64,000 nt of DNA from Hyphomicrobiales bacterium (GCA_017304475.1 JAFKKV010000014.1:248001-312000), one strand, 5' to 3'; numbered from the stretch's first letter, positions 41,655 through 50,823 are shown. Program-made: numbers and translations. Notes: a model not told the origin generated them from the sequence alone.

Positions 41655-43076
41655 CTACCCATGGCTCACCTCCTTTGCCTTATCGCGCTTGGTGCCAAGA
41701 GGGACGGTGCGGTTCTCGCCGGAGCGATGGCGGAACGGCCGATAGTTTCCGAGCTTGGTGCGGGACCCATATTGGCCGTCCTCGTAGCCGAGGGGCTTGC
41801 CGGTCGCAGTCAGCACCGGTTCAATAGCCTCGACGTCCGGCGCAACCGAAGGCACTTCCACAACCGTTGCCGTCATAGCGGCGGGAAGCAGGCTTGCCCC
41901 GTGACCACCAAGCAACGCTTGCCGCCGCTGGTTCACCGCTTCCGCCGCAGCTCGGACCGGGTCGTCCTCGGTGTGCACGTACTTCATGAACATGGTCACC
42001 GTCTTGTGGGCCGTGAGCGCCATGCCAACCTTCACGGGGATGCCGGAGTTGGCGATGTCGGTCGCCGAGCGATGCCGGATGCCATGCGTTCCGATATGCG
42101 GGAGCCCGGCGCGCTTAAGGATGCGCCGCCAGCCCTGGTAATACGTGTGCTTCGACATCGGAAGGTTGGGGTCGAAGACGGACGGGCAGACGAACGGCGA
42201 TTCCTCAAGGAGCGGCGCGGTCTCGAAGAGCCGCTGCGCCTCGGCGCTCATTGGTTTGGACATGCCACCGGTCTTGCTGTCCGGCCAGACGACGCGTCGA
42301 TTATCGTAATCGATCCACGACCATTCGAGCTGGAGGATCTCGGACATCCGCGCAGCGAATTCGAACTGGAGCCGGATCGCGAGGAGGATGAAGGGATGCT
42401 CAAGCCCCTCCGCCTCGGCGCGCGCTAGGTACGCGAATAGCTTCTTCATCTCGCTGTCGGTGATCAACCGGGTCTTTCCGCGTTCCGGGTACTTCGGGAC
42501 GTGGCGGCAGGGATTCGACCCGTCGGGGCGCATGCCCCAGACCTCGGCCATGTTGAACATCTTCCGCACGGCCGCGAGGACGCGGTTCGCGTTGGTCGGT
42601 TTCTTCGACATCTTCTTCATCAGGTTGGAGATGTCGGCGCGGGTGACGTCGGGCACCTTCAGTTGGCCGAGCACCGGAATGATGTAGCGCTTGCCGTAGC
42701 CGCGGTTCGAATGGACGGTGGACGGCTTGTTGCGGCTCTCCGAGTAGTCGGTGATGAAGCGGTCGAAGAGTTCCTTGACCGTGGGCGCCTGCCGGGCTGT
42801 CGCCCGCTCAGCGCTGGGATCGACGCCTCGCCGAACCTCGGCCAACCAGTCCTGGGCGATCCCGCGGGCCTGCTCGACGGTGATCTCACCGAAACGGCCG
42901 ATAGCGGGCTTTCGGCGCTGGCCGTTGTGGGCGACATAGGCGACCATGAAAATCTTGCGGCCGGTTGGCGTGACCTTGACAAGGAACCCGGGTATCGTCG
43001 TATCCCGGAGTTCGTAATCGCGCTCCTGCGGCGTTGCGGCGTCTACAGCGGTCTTGGTGAGTTTGATTTTGGGCAT
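41655..43076 (-). CDS. int: Tyrosine-type site-specific integrase of the ICE
   Basis: A 473-residue P4-like integrase. The N-terminal arm-binding domain (DYELRDTTIPGFLVKVTPTG) and the core-binding helices (VTRADISNLMKKMSKKPTNA) precede the catalytic domain: Arg I in FEFAARMSEILQLEW, HxxR in GTHGIRHRSATDIANSG, the His in GMALTAHKT and the Tyr nucleophile in MFMKYVHTED. A ~75-residue extra tail (SVAPDVEAIEPVLTATGKPL onward) goes beyond the usual end. The gene ends at the defence operon and begins ~200 bases from the tRNA fragment, the standard orientation for tRNA-targeting integrases. Confidence 0.94.
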   Translation of the reverse strand: MPKIKLTKTAVDAATPQERDYELRDTTIPGFLVKVTPTGRKIFMVAYVAHNGQRRKPAIGRFGEITVEQARGIAQDWLAEVRRGVDPSAERATARQAPTVKELFDRFITDYSESRNKPSTVHSNRGYGKRYIIPVLGQLKVPDVTRADISNLMKKMSKKPTNANRVLAAVRKMFNMAEVWGMRPDGSNPCRHVPKYPERGKTRLITDSEMKKLFAYLARAEAEGLEHPFILLAIRLQFEFAARMSEILQLEWSWIDYDNRRVVWPDSKTGGMSKPMSAEAQRLFETAPLLEESPFVCPSVFDPNLPMSKHTYYQGWRRILKRAGLPHIGTHGIRHRSATDIANSGIPVKVGMALTAHKTVTMFMKYVHTEDDPVRAAAEAVNQRRQALLGGHGASLLPAAMTATVVEVPSVAPDVEAIEPVLTATGKPLGYEDGQYGSRTKLGNYRPFRHRSGENRTVPLGTKRDKAKEVSHG

Positions 43077-43103
43077 TCCTAACCTCCGTTGAGGTCGGAT
43101 TTC

Positions 43104-43251
43104 AGGTGCAACATAGGTGCACCTAGAAAGCCAACCATGGCGTACGTCCGGCTAGGTATGTGTGATCTGAGAACCAAAAAAAGCTAGTGCTGACAATCGG
43201 TTATCGGGAAAACGGATACTGCCGGATACACAAAGGATAGGGCATATCCGG
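43104..43251. promoter_or_regulatory. Repeats between integrase and attachment site
   Basis: AGGTGCA occurs at 43,104-43,110 and again at 43,115-43,121, 11 bases apart, with the second copy part of the palindrome AGGTGCACCT; it overlies the likely integrase promoter. Further on, GGATA occurs at 43,214, 43,224 and 43,235 and inverted (TATCC) at 43,245, spacings of 10, 11 and 10 bases, inside a larger CCGGATA...TATCCGG inverted repeat (43,222-43,251). These are candidate operator, arm-type integrase or excisionase sites. Confidence 0.5.
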
Positions 43252-43279
43252 TCTCTCAAAATCGAGTTCCGCAAGGAGT

Positions 43280-43307
43280 GCTGGTTCGATTCCGGCTAGG
43301 GGCACCA
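43280..43307 (+). repeat. tRNA 3'-end fragment, right attachment site (attR/attL core)
   Basis: The 28 bases form a complete T arm (GCTGG-TTCGATT-CCGGC), the 3' acceptor strand TAGGGGC, a discriminator A and CCA. The sequence to the left cannot fold as the rest of a tRNA and lacks the matching GCCCCTA start. It is therefore the duplicated 3' end left by integration into a tRNA gene, whose intact copy should lie at the other end of the element. The isotype cannot be read from this fragment. Confidence 0.82.
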
Positions 43308-43646
43308 TTTTGATTTCATTGAGATTTGCGATCTTCGCAGGCGACCGCGACGGACGGTGAAATTGCCTATGTCACCACCATGTCGCCGCCGACCTAAAAG
43401 GCGACGGCACCCCAACCCTCCCGCTGCGAGGGGCTGGATGTCGAAATCGCCTGACACGGCGTCTGAAAATCCTGCATTTATTCTCCGGTCCTCGCCATGG
43501 CGCTCAGGTGGAGCAGAGGTGGCCCAATCCAAAAATGGAAATACGGGGAATGAGGTCCAGTGGATTTGGGGAATGCGGTGTGCGTGTCACCGTAATTCCG
43601 GGTCGATCTCACATGTCACCGGCAAACGCGTTTCGCGCTGAACCGT
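43308..43646. other. Chromosomal intergenic region beside the attachment site
   Basis: About 340 bases between the tRNA fragment and the hydrolase-like gene (which ends at 43,647 on the minus strand). Short reading frames exist but none has a ribosome-binding site or recognisable content. No repeats, hairpins with T-runs or tRNA were seen. Confidence 0.5.
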
Positions 43647-46601
43647 CTAATTCGTGCGAGACGCCGGCCCCTGCGACAAGAGGCGTCGCTCCAATATCGC
43701 GGCAAGCGCCCTGACTCTCTCTGTCGGCGAAATCCGCTCGGCGGCCTCTACGCCCGCCAGCGTCGTGCGGATGCGCGCCTCGGCAACCGCGGCCACCCCT
43801 AATGCCTGGGCGCGGCTCGATTGGTCCACCTCCCCATGGGTGGCCGACAGCAGAGCAGTGACCAATTCGCCCAACCGGTCCCCCATGTCATATTTCAAAG
43901 CGAGGGCGAGGCCCGCGACCCCGACCAAGATGCAACGCCGGAACGTGGGCCGGCGCGGATTGTCGGACTCGCGCATGAACAGAAAGGCGGATGCCAAGTC
44001 TTCTCCGCTCTGCCTGAGCCGAGGCTCGGGCACCCCGGCCCCGCCGGCTTCCTTCCGTTGTATCGCAAGGTCTACCGTCTCACGCATGACCGTTGCCCGC
44101 AATGCGGCGCATGGGCTGGCTCCATCATTGGACGCCGCTTCGGCGCGATCGTCCTGGATCTGCTCCATCACCGATTCAATCCGGCCCCGCCGCCCCAGAT
44201 GAAGCAGGTCCAACGCCGCATGTTCGATGGCAGCGATATCGATTTGCGGGGCGTTGCCGAGATACTGCAGAATTGAACGGCTTGCATGTTGCGCCCATGT
44301 CTGCCGGAGGGTTTCGGCCAGCTGTGGATGACGACCCTCCACGGCTTTGGCCAAGGCAATGACGTCGTGACCGCGAGACGGCGGCACACTCAGCATCATC
44401 GGAAGCCATTGCATCGTCAGAGCAACCGCCGCGTCCAGCTTCCCCGAAGCGAGCAGCGCGTTGATGGACAGCAACGGGTCGCTGTCATGACCGAGATCGA
44501 AGTCAGATGACGCCTGATCGGCGAATTGAATGCCGAACGCGTCATACGCGATGCGCGGCTGCACCTCACTTGCCGGAAGGCTCGCGCGAAACGCGATGGC
44601 GCCCGCAAGCGCATGACGATAGATGAGCGGCGCCGGGATGCGCGCTGTCGCACAGGCGGCGGCAAATTCGCTCGCAAAGCGCCCATGGCCCGCATGGGTG
44701 ATTTGGCGGATCGTGGACTGGGCGCCGGGACATCGCCGATCGGGCGGCTTGGCGTAAATCGCGAGGAATTCGCGCGCCAGGGCGTCGTTCCCGTCGTGAA
44801 GGGCCCCCAGCATCAGGTCCGCCGCGACATAGGAAAGCCCGGCATCACGCGAAAGCGCCGCAAGAAGCTCCTGCTGCACGTCCGCGGCCGTCCCGTAGCC
44901 GCCCGCCCTGGCGCCGGCGACGCCTGCGGCGAGGATCTCGATCCTGAGCGGCCTCTGGTCGGGATGTTCTTCGTTCTCGAGCATGCGAACCGCATTGCGA
45001 ATATCCTCGAAACGCCCGCGTCGCGAGGCCTCCCGGGCAATGGCCGTCGCGGCGCCACGGCGCGCTTGCGGATCGACCAGGCTTATGGCCCGGGCGAGGC
45101 CTCGCTTCAGATCAGCGTCGCCGAGCGCGAGCAGCATCGTCCTGGCGAAGGCCGCGCCGTCCTCGATCAGCACGAGGTCGGGCGTCGACAGCATGGACGC
45201 GGCCTGCCGCTCTCGCAGGCCCGCCGCCGTATGCGGATGAACTCCGCTTGCAAAGACGAAGGAGCAAAGCGCGGCCCATAACGCCACCAAGGGCGCGAGC
45301 GTCAGGGCCCGCGCGAAGCGGAGTGCAAACCCACCACCGCTCCGCATCCTGACGGCAGGCGCGTCGACGCGGCCATGCTCGTACCAATCGCGAACCGCGG
45401 CGGAGCCGCGAGGCAGGCCTCCCGCCACCCGCGCCGCAATCAGCGCGCGCACTCCGGTACTGTCGAAATAGCTAGTGTGAATCAGCTCCTGCCAGCTCGC
45501 TGTTCCCGCGAAGAGCCCGGCGACCTCGCCAAGTTCCTCTTGCCGGCCGATCGTGTTCAATTGCCGGCGCCCCTCTCGTAGCGCGAGCGCGGCGGAGCGG
45601 TCCGCCGCTTCTCGGATCTGCTCCTGCGTCTCTCGCGGCAGCGCAGGCCACCACCGCACGACCGCGGAAGGGCCGACCGTCACCGCTGCGAGATCCTCGG
45701 AAATGTCCCGGCCTTGCGCCCGTCCGGTCACCACGCGCCATGCCTGTTGATCGCCGGCAGGCGCGAACAGCCAGTCGAATGCGGTCAAAGCGCCCGCCAG
45801 CCTGGCAAGAAGGCCGGAATTGGGCCTTCCGAAGCGCGGCACGAGCACTGGTGGCCTCACCAGGCTCGCGGCCAGCAACGCCCGCGCTTCGTCGTCATCG
45901 TGCCAGATGCCGAGCCACCGGTCCGTGAAGCGCTCGGCGGAGAGCCGCTTCCGCTCATCGATCGTCCGCCTCGCGACGACGACGAAATGGGCCAGGATGG
46001 CGCCCAGGGTCATCAGAGCCGCCAGCCCGAACATGCCCGTCAGCGCGTACAGAAGTGACAGCGCGCCCTGGCCCGTTTCCCGCCACAGCATCGCTGGTTC
46101 CGAGGCCAGGGCCGATACGCTGGCGACGACAAAGGGCGAAGTAAGGATGAAGCAGAGCAGGAGCAAAAGCCGCGTCAACGGCCATCGCATCGGGGCGAAG
46201 GTGAGGAAAGGCGTTCCGACGGTCGTCCAGCTGCCCAGCTTGGCGAGCGGCTTATTCGCCGCGGCGGCAAGGCCGAGCGCCTGCCAGACGACGTTTCCGC
46301 CATGGCTGTGCGCAACGAGGTGATAGGCCGAGCAATCGCCTCGCTGCTCGAGCTCACCAAGGTAGCGCAGCAAATCGTCGGCACCTCGCCGCCGGGCCAC
46401 TTCCGAATTGGCGCCTCCCTCCCCCCAAGCGAAACCGTCGTCTATCTCAAATCCGGGCCCGATCTCGGCGCTCAGCGCCGCAGCGAAGGCGCTGTGCCCT
46501 TCCCACCATTTCGGCCTCTCCCTGCCGCGATGGCCGGCGAAAGTGCCATGAATAAGGATAACCCGTTCCCGACGGCGATCGTCGTTGTTCTGGTAAGGCA
46601 T
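43647..46601 (-). CDS. Large alpha/beta-hydrolase-like membrane protein, function unknown
   Basis: About 984 residues from the ATG at 46,601. The N-terminal ~160 residues look like a lipase/esterase-type hydrolase: VILIHGTFAGHRGRERPKWW (HG box) and YHLVAHSHGGNVVWQALGLA with the nucleophile Ser. Two membrane segments follow (LLLLLCFILTSPFVVASVSA, LTGMFGLAALMTLGAILAHF), then a third near LTLAPLVALWAALCSFVFAS, then ~500 residues of helical-repeat-like sequence. The His/Asp of the triad is not certain. An upstream ATG at 46,787 would add a hydrophobic segment; the start is uncertain. It meets the divergent kinase gene there. Confidence 0.6.
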   Translation of the reverse strand: MPYQNNDDRRRERVILIHGTFAGHRGRERPKWWEGHSAFAAALSAEIGPGFEIDDGFAWGEGGANSEVARRRGADDLLRYLGELEQRGDCSAYHLVAHSHGGNVVWQALGLAAAANKPLAKLGSWTTVGTPFLTFAPMRWPLTRLLLLLCFILTSPFVVASVSALASEPAMLWRETGQGALSLLYALTGMFGLAALMTLGAILAHFVVVARRTIDERKRLSAERFTDRWLGIWHDDDEARALLAASLVRPPVLVPRFGRPNSGLLARLAGALTAFDWLFAPAGDQQAWRVVTGRAQGRDISEDLAAVTVGPSAVVRWWPALPRETQEQIREAADRSAALALREGRRQLNTIGRQEELGEVAGLFAGTASWQELIHTSYFDSTGVRALIAARVAGGLPRGSAAVRDWYEHGRVDAPAVRMRSGGGFALRFARALTLAPLVALWAALCSFVFASGVHPHTAAGLRERQAASMLSTPDLVLIEDGAAFARTMLLALGDADLKRGLARAISLVDPQARRGAATAIAREASRRGRFEDIRNAVRMLENEEHPDQRPLRIEILAAGVAGARAGGYGTAADVQQELLAALSRDAGLSYVAADLMLGALHDGNDALAREFLAIYAKPPDRRCPGAQSTIRQITHAGHGRFASEFAAACATARIPAPLIYRHALAGAIAFRASLPASEVQPRIAYDAFGIQFADQASSDFDLGHDSDPLLSINALLASGKLDAAVALTMQWLPMMLSVPPSRGHDVIALAKAVEGRHPQLAETLRQTWAQHASRSILQYLGNAPQIDIAAIEHAALDLLHLGRRGRIESVMEQIQDDRAEAASNDGASPCAALRATVMRETVDLAIQRKEAGGAGVPEPRLRQSGEDLASAFLFMRESDNPRRPTFRRCILVGVAGLALALKYDMGDRLGELVTALLSATHGEVDQSSRAQALGVAAVAEARIRTTLAGVEAAERISPTERVRALAAILERRLLSQGPASRTN

Positions 46602-46785
46602 GCCGCACCGCGTCGCATCGCACCGCGCGAGAGGGTAGAAGACGAAACGGCGATCGTCGATGCAGCTGCCTTGCCCGCCGGCCTGCGGCAAAAGGCCTTC
46701 ATGCCTCGCGGCCGGCCCCCGCGCGACCAAGTAATAGGCCGGAGCAAAAGCCGTTTCGGCGATCCCCCCTATCACGAGACAGAGC

Positions 46786-47667
46786 ATGCAGCCGAAGACC
46801 ATCGCCGACGGTAGGGATACGTCCGCCGACACCCCCGCCTTCCCCGACCATTGGGGCATCGCCACCGCCGAACTCTTCACCGAGACCGTCTCCAGCCGGA
46901 TATGGCAAGTCCGGGTCGGCGATGGTCGCCTGGCGGTGGTCAAGGACCTCAAGCCGATCAAGGACGTGCAGGACGGCTTGAACGGAGCGGACTATCTCGC
47001 CTGGCGCGACGGCATCGGCGCGATCCGGCTGCTCGGGCGCGACGGACATCGCCTGCTGCTCGAACATGCCGGCGGCCGGCCGCTGTCGCAGGAGATCGCG
47101 GCGCAAGGCGACAGCGTCGCCACCGGCATTGCCGCCGAGGTGATGGCGCGGCTCCTGGCGCCGCCGGTGGACGGCTGGCCCGCCCATCTGCCGCCGCTCC
47201 GGCAGCGTTTCGCCGGCCTGTTCGCCAAAGCCAGGGCCGATGACCATGCCGAGGTGAAAAGCCTCTATGGCGAGGCGGCCCGGCTCGCCGACGGCTTGCT
47301 CGCCGAGCCGCACGACGTGCGCCCGCTGCATGGCGACCTGCATCACGACAACATCATCTCGGGGCCGCGCGGCTGGCTGGTGCTCGATCCGATCGGGATC
47401 GTCGGCGATCCCGGCTTCGACGCCGCCAACATGTTCTACAACCCGCTCGACCGCAACGATCTCTGCCGCGATCCGGCCCGCATCGCCGCCATGGCCGAGA
47501 GCTTCTCCCGCGTGCTCGGCCAGAGCCCGCGCCGCCTGCTCGACCATGCCGTGGCCTATGGCTGTCTGTCGGCGTCATGGCATGCCGAGGACGACAACAG
47601 GCCGGACGAGGAGCGTGAACTGGCGGTTGCCCTTGCGATCCGCGCGGTGCGCGACCGCGGCTTCTGA
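46786..47667 (+). CDS. APH(6)-like aminoglycoside/hydroxyurea antibiotic kinase family protein
   Basis: A 293-residue small-molecule kinase related to streptomycin 6-phosphotransferases. The kinase lobe has WQVRVGDGRLAVVKDLKPIK with the ATP-site Lys, LLGRDGHRLLLEHAGGRPLS in the hinge region, the catalytic loop LHGDLHHDNIISGPRGW and the metal-binding VLDPIGIVGDPGFDAANMFY. Such genes are common in environmental alphaproteobacteria and need not confer clinical resistance. No strong ribosome-binding site is visible. The next gene converges on it after 11 bases. Confidence 0.85.
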   Translation: MQPKTIADGRDTSADTPAFPDHWGIATAELFTETVSSRIWQVRVGDGRLAVVKDLKPIKDVQDGLNGADYLAWRDGIGAIRLLGRDGHRLLLEHAGGRPLSQEIAAQGDSVATGIAAEVMARLLAPPVDGWPAHLPPLRQRFAGLFAKARADDHAEVKSLYGEAARLADGLLAEPHDVRPLHGDLHHDNIISGPRGWLVLDPIGIVGDPGFDAANMFYNPLDRNDLCRDPARIAAMAESFSRVLGQSPRRLLDHAVAYGCLSASWHAEDDNRPDEERELAVALAIRAVRDRGF

Positions 47668-47678
47668 AACCGCGTCGA

Positions 47679-49277
47679 TCAGCCGGCTAAGCGTCTTGCG
47701 AGCTCGGCCTTCCTGATCTTGCGGGTCGGGGTCATCGGCATCTCGTCGATCGCCTCCAGCCGTTCCGGCCATTTGGTCTTGGCGATGTCGTGACCGGCGA
47801 GCCAGGCCTTGATTGTATCGAGGTCGATGGCGGCCCCGCCCCGCACGACGACGAAACAGCAGGCGCGCTCGCCCAGCACCGGATCCGGCATCGGCACGAT
47901 GGCGCAGAGCTCGACGGCCGGATGCGCGGCGATGACCGCCTCGACATCGGCCGGATTGAACTTGACGCCGCCGCGGTTGATCACCTCCTTCGAGCGGCCG
48001 GTGATGCTGAGATTGCCCTGCGCGTCCAGGCGCGCGAGATCGCCCGTGCGGAACCAGCCGTCACCGGTGAAGGCCTCGGCGGTGGCTTGCGCATTGTCGA
48101 GATAGCCATCGAAGACCGAGAGGCCGCGAACCTGCAATTCGCCTTCCGTGTCGGCCGGCAGGACATTCCTGTCATCGACCACCCGGAGCGCGGTGCCCGG
48201 GCTCGCGCGCCCGGCGGTGGCCAGGCGCACCGCCTCGCTGTCACCGGGCCTGGTGAAGGCGCCGGCCTGCAGTTCGCTCATGCCCCAGAGCTGGCAAACC
48301 TTGCCCCCGGGCATCAGGTCCTGCAGGGCGCGCGCCAGGTCCGGCGGACAGGCACTGCCCGAGATCAGCACGAAACGCAGCGAGGCGAGCCTGGCCGGTG
48401 TCAGCAATCCCTCATTGCGGCAGGCAGCGATATGGGCCGGCGCAACAAAGAGGCCTGATGGTTCGAGGCTGTCGAGCGCTGCGGCGAGCCCGGCGGGCGT
48501 GAAGGCGGGCAGGATCGCCGTGGCGGCGCCGGCCGAGAGCGCCAGATTGATCGAGAACAGGCCATAGAGATGGGTGAACGGAGCCGCCGCCAGCAGCCTC
48601 GCCGTGCCGTCGATGCCGAGTTCGGCGGCGCTCAGCCGGGCATTGGCGAGGAATTTGGCGGACGGGATCGGCACGCCTTTCGGCGCGGCGGTGGTGCCCG
48701 ACGTGTAGAGCAAGGCGAAGCGATCGGCCGGCACCGGGCGATCGGCGATCAATGCGCTCTCGGCGCCATCGACGCTTTCGAAGGGGATGGTCCCGGCCGG
48801 TCCGCCAGAGCCGACCGAAATGACGGTCCGCAATGCGGGCAGCCCCGGCCGGAGCGCCAGGATGGTGTCCGCCGGGCTGAAATCCTTGGCCCGGGCGAGA
48901 CAGATCACCGCCCTGGCGCCCGCATGCTTGAGCAGAGGTTCGATCTCGGCCGCCCGGTAGGGCATGTGGATGGTCTGGAACACCGCGCCGAGATAGCCGG
49001 CGGCGAGATAGGACAGCAGGAATTCGAGACTATTCGGCAATTGCGCGGCGATGACGTCGCCTTTGCCGAGGCCCTCGGCGCGAAGGGATGCCGCCAGCGC
49101 AAGCACGCGGCCGTGCAACTCCGCATAGGGCGTGGAGCCATGCGGCCCGACACAGGCTGGCGCGTCACCGCGGGCCGCGGCGTGCCGCTCCATCCAGTCG
49201 CGCAGGGTGTCGGGAACGGCCCCTGGCACGAGGGTTTCGTTTGCGCCATCGACCGGAGTGTTCGCCGCCTCGGTCAA
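47679..49277 (-). CDS. AMP-dependent acyl-CoA synthetase/ligase
   Basis: A 532-residue ANL-superfamily enzyme that activates a carboxylic acid as its CoA ester. Visible motifs are the P-loop FALLYTSGTTAAPKGVPIP, A5-type QLWGMSELQAGAFTRPGD, the GDGWFRTGDLARLDAQGNL motif, the hinge ITGRSKEVINRGGVKFNPAD and the C-terminal MTPTRKIRKAEL with the catalytic Lys. The TTG at 49,277 is chosen because TGAGGAGAA lies ~8 bases before it and it immediately follows the upstream GST stop. Substrate cannot be read; the neighbouring GST and CoA enzymes point to an aromatic or branched acid. Confidence 0.9.
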   Translation of the reverse strand: MTEAANTPVDGANETLVPGAVPDTLRDWMERHAAARGDAPACVGPHGSTPYAELHGRVLALAASLRAEGLGKGDVIAAQLPNSLEFLLSYLAAGYLGAVFQTIHMPYRAAEIEPLLKHAGARAVICLARAKDFSPADTILALRPGLPALRTVISVGSGGPAGTIPFESVDGAESALIADRPVPADRFALLYTSGTTAAPKGVPIPSAKFLANARLSAAELGIDGTARLLAAAPFTHLYGLFSINLALSAGAATAILPAFTPAGLAAALDSLEPSGLFVAPAHIAACRNEGLLTPARLASLRFVLISGSACPPDLARALQDLMPGGKVCQLWGMSELQAGAFTRPGDSEAVRLATAGRASPGTALRVVDDRNVLPADTEGELQVRGLSVFDGYLDNAQATAEAFTGDGWFRTGDLARLDAQGNLSITGRSKEVINRGGVKFNPADVEAVIAAHPAVELCAIVPMPDPVLGERACCFVVVRGGAAIDLDTIKAWLAGHDIAKTKWPERLEAIDEMPMTPTRKIRKAELARRLAG

Positions 49278-49288
49278 GCCCGTTCTCC

Positions 49289-49996
49289 TCAGACGCCGGC
49301 TTCGCGATCGGCGCGTGGCGCTTCGCTTCGTGCCAGGCCGCCATGCAGGTCGAGCATGGCCTCGCGCCAGCCGGCCAGCCGGTCGGACGGCTCCAGCACC
49401 GGGAAGGCGCTGACGATGCGGGCCCATTGAAACAGGCTGAACAGGATATGGTCGGCATAGGCCGGCTGCGCGCCGCTGAGAAACGGCTGGGTGCGCAAAC
49501 TCGCCCTGACCGGGTCGAGCAGCTTGCGAAAGCCCTGGATATCGGTCTCGCGCTGGCCGGCCAGGTCTTCCAGCGACCGGCCGAAGACCCGCTCCATCTG
49601 GGTGCGGAGATGACGGCCGTCATCGCCGTCGACGATGCCGATGACGTCGATCATCAGGAGCGGCACCAGCTTCGGGATCAGCACCCGGTCGACGAAGGAA
49701 TTGACGAAACGGCAGAGGCCGTGGCCGACCGGACCGCCGAACAGGCTGGGCCGATCGCCGTAACGACGCTCCAGATATTCCGCGATCGCCCAGGAATCGG
49801 CAATCGTCTCGCCGTCATCGACCAGGATTGGAACCTTGTCCTGGCCGCTGAAGGCAATCGCCGGCTTGTCGCTGACCGCCACCGCGCGGGTCTCGGCATC
49901 GAGCCCCTTATGTGCAAGCGCCAGGCGCGTGCGCCAGGAGAACTGGCTGTAGCGCCGCCCGCTCAATCCGCCGAGTTCGTAAAGGATCAAGGCCAT
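49289..49996 (-). CDS. Glutathione transferase resembling beta-etherases (LigE/LigF-like)
   Basis: A 235-residue GST. The N-terminus LYELGGLSGRRYSQFSWRTR differs from the classical GSTs and resembles the beta-etherase group that cleaves aryl ether bonds with glutathione. GQDKVPILVDDGETIADSWA is the cis-Pro/SNAIL-like region. The C-terminal domain is helical with LSGAQPAYADHILFSLFQWA. It forms a two-gene operon with the acyl-CoA ligase (11-base gap) and diverges from a MarR gene. The beta-etherase relation is from N-terminal resemblance only. Confidence 0.82.
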   Translation of the reverse strand: MALILYELGGLSGRRYSQFSWRTRLALAHKGLDAETRAVAVSDKPAIAFSGQDKVPILVDDGETIADSWAIAEYLERRYGDRPSLFGGPVGHGLCRFVNSFVDRVLIPKLVPLLMIDVIGIVDGDDGRHLRTQMERVFGRSLEDLAGQRETDIQGFRKLLDPVRASLRTQPFLSGAQPAYADHILFSLFQWARIVSAFPVLEPSDRLAGWREAMLDLHGGLARSEAPRADREAGV

Positions 49997-50065
49997 GACA
50001 AGCCAGCCGCGCTCGTGCTTAATTCATGAGACATTCTACGTCGCACTTTCAGCGAGTCAATCAGC

Positions 50066-50629
50066 ATGGCCCCTCGTCGACCAGGCCCCGCCGCAGCCGT
50101 TCAGAGCCCACGCCGGACCGGACCGCCGGCGCCGCCCCATCTGGCGCGGACCGACCACGAGGCCGCCGTCACCGAATTCGAGCAGGCGCTGATCTGCGCC
50201 GGCGAGGCCTTTTTCCGCTTCGCCGGCGCCCTGCTCGGGCCGGAGGCGCGCGCCCACAATCTGTCGGGCCAGGACTGCGTCATTCTGCAGCAGCTCGTCA
50301 CCGCGGGAGAGCCCAGCCGGATCGCCGACCTCCTGCGTTTCGCCAATCGGGAGGACGTGTCCAATGTGCAATACAGCCTCAGGAAGCTGATCAAGGCCGG
50401 CTTCGTCCGCCAGGTCAAAGGCGCGACCAATCGCGACACCGCCTATGGCGTCACCGAGGAGGGCATCCGGGTGACCTCGCGCCTCGTCGCGGCGCGCCAC
50501 GAATTGCTGATGCGCCCGACCCGCGAGATCGCCGGCCTCGACAGCCAGCTGCAATCCATCACCACGGCGCTCGGCCTGCTGACCGGCCTTTATGATCACG
50601 GCACAAGGGTGCTGGTCGGGCGGCGTTAG
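50066..50629 (+). CDS. MarR-type winged-helix regulator
   Basis: A 187-residue protein with a disordered basic N-terminus and a MarR-like core: SGQDCVILQQLVTAGEPSRI, ADLLRFANREDVSNVQYSLR as the recognition region, and KLIKAGFVRQVKGATNRDTA leading to the wing (YGVTEEGIRV). It is divergent from the GST-ligase operon with only 69 bases between, so that operon is the likely target, probably with a CoA or aromatic effector (inference). Confidence 0.82.
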   Translation: MAPRRPGPAAAVQSPRRTGPPAPPHLARTDHEAAVTEFEQALICAGEAFFRFAGALLGPEARAHNLSGQDCVILQQLVTAGEPSRIADLLRFANREDVSNVQYSLRKLIKAGFVRQVKGATNRDTAYGVTEEGIRVTSRLVAARHELLMRPTREIAGLDSQLQSITTALGLLTGLYDHGTRVLVGRR

Positions 50630-50823
50630 CCGGCGCGTCCGGCCGCGAAGGTTCCCGCCGCATTCCTCGCGTGGCGACCTCCCGCCGGCTCAGGTTACGA
50701 TCTTGCCGGCAGCGTCCGCACCCGCATAGGTTCGGTTCCGGCCGGCGCCCATACCGGCGGCCGGCGGCCGAGCTTGCCAACCAGCCCTCGGTATCGTGTT
50801 GAAGGGCAGGCCCATTCGTGTCG

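Larger units (their letters stand above)
1..43307. mobile_element. Integrative and conjugative element, left end outside window
   Basis: The segment carries everything expected of a conjugative element: a complete Trb mating-pair operon, TraG coupling protein, relaxase, TraF peptidase, lytic transglycosylase, ParA/ParB/RepA-type maintenance genes and a terminal tyrosine integrase next to a tRNA 3'-end fragment. The right boundary is set at the CCA of that fragment (43,307). The left boundary is not in the window, so the intact tRNA and the other attachment site should lie upstream of position 1. Metabolic and defence cargo sits at the left end and next to the integrase. The ICE interpretation is an inference from gene content; the att repeat cannot be confirmed from one end. 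Confidence 0.9.

Noticed and set aside
43230-43307. A complete tRNA gene at the attachment site
   Set aside because: Only the T arm and 3' acceptor strand are present; the left sequence cannot form D and anticodon arms or pair with TAGGGGC.
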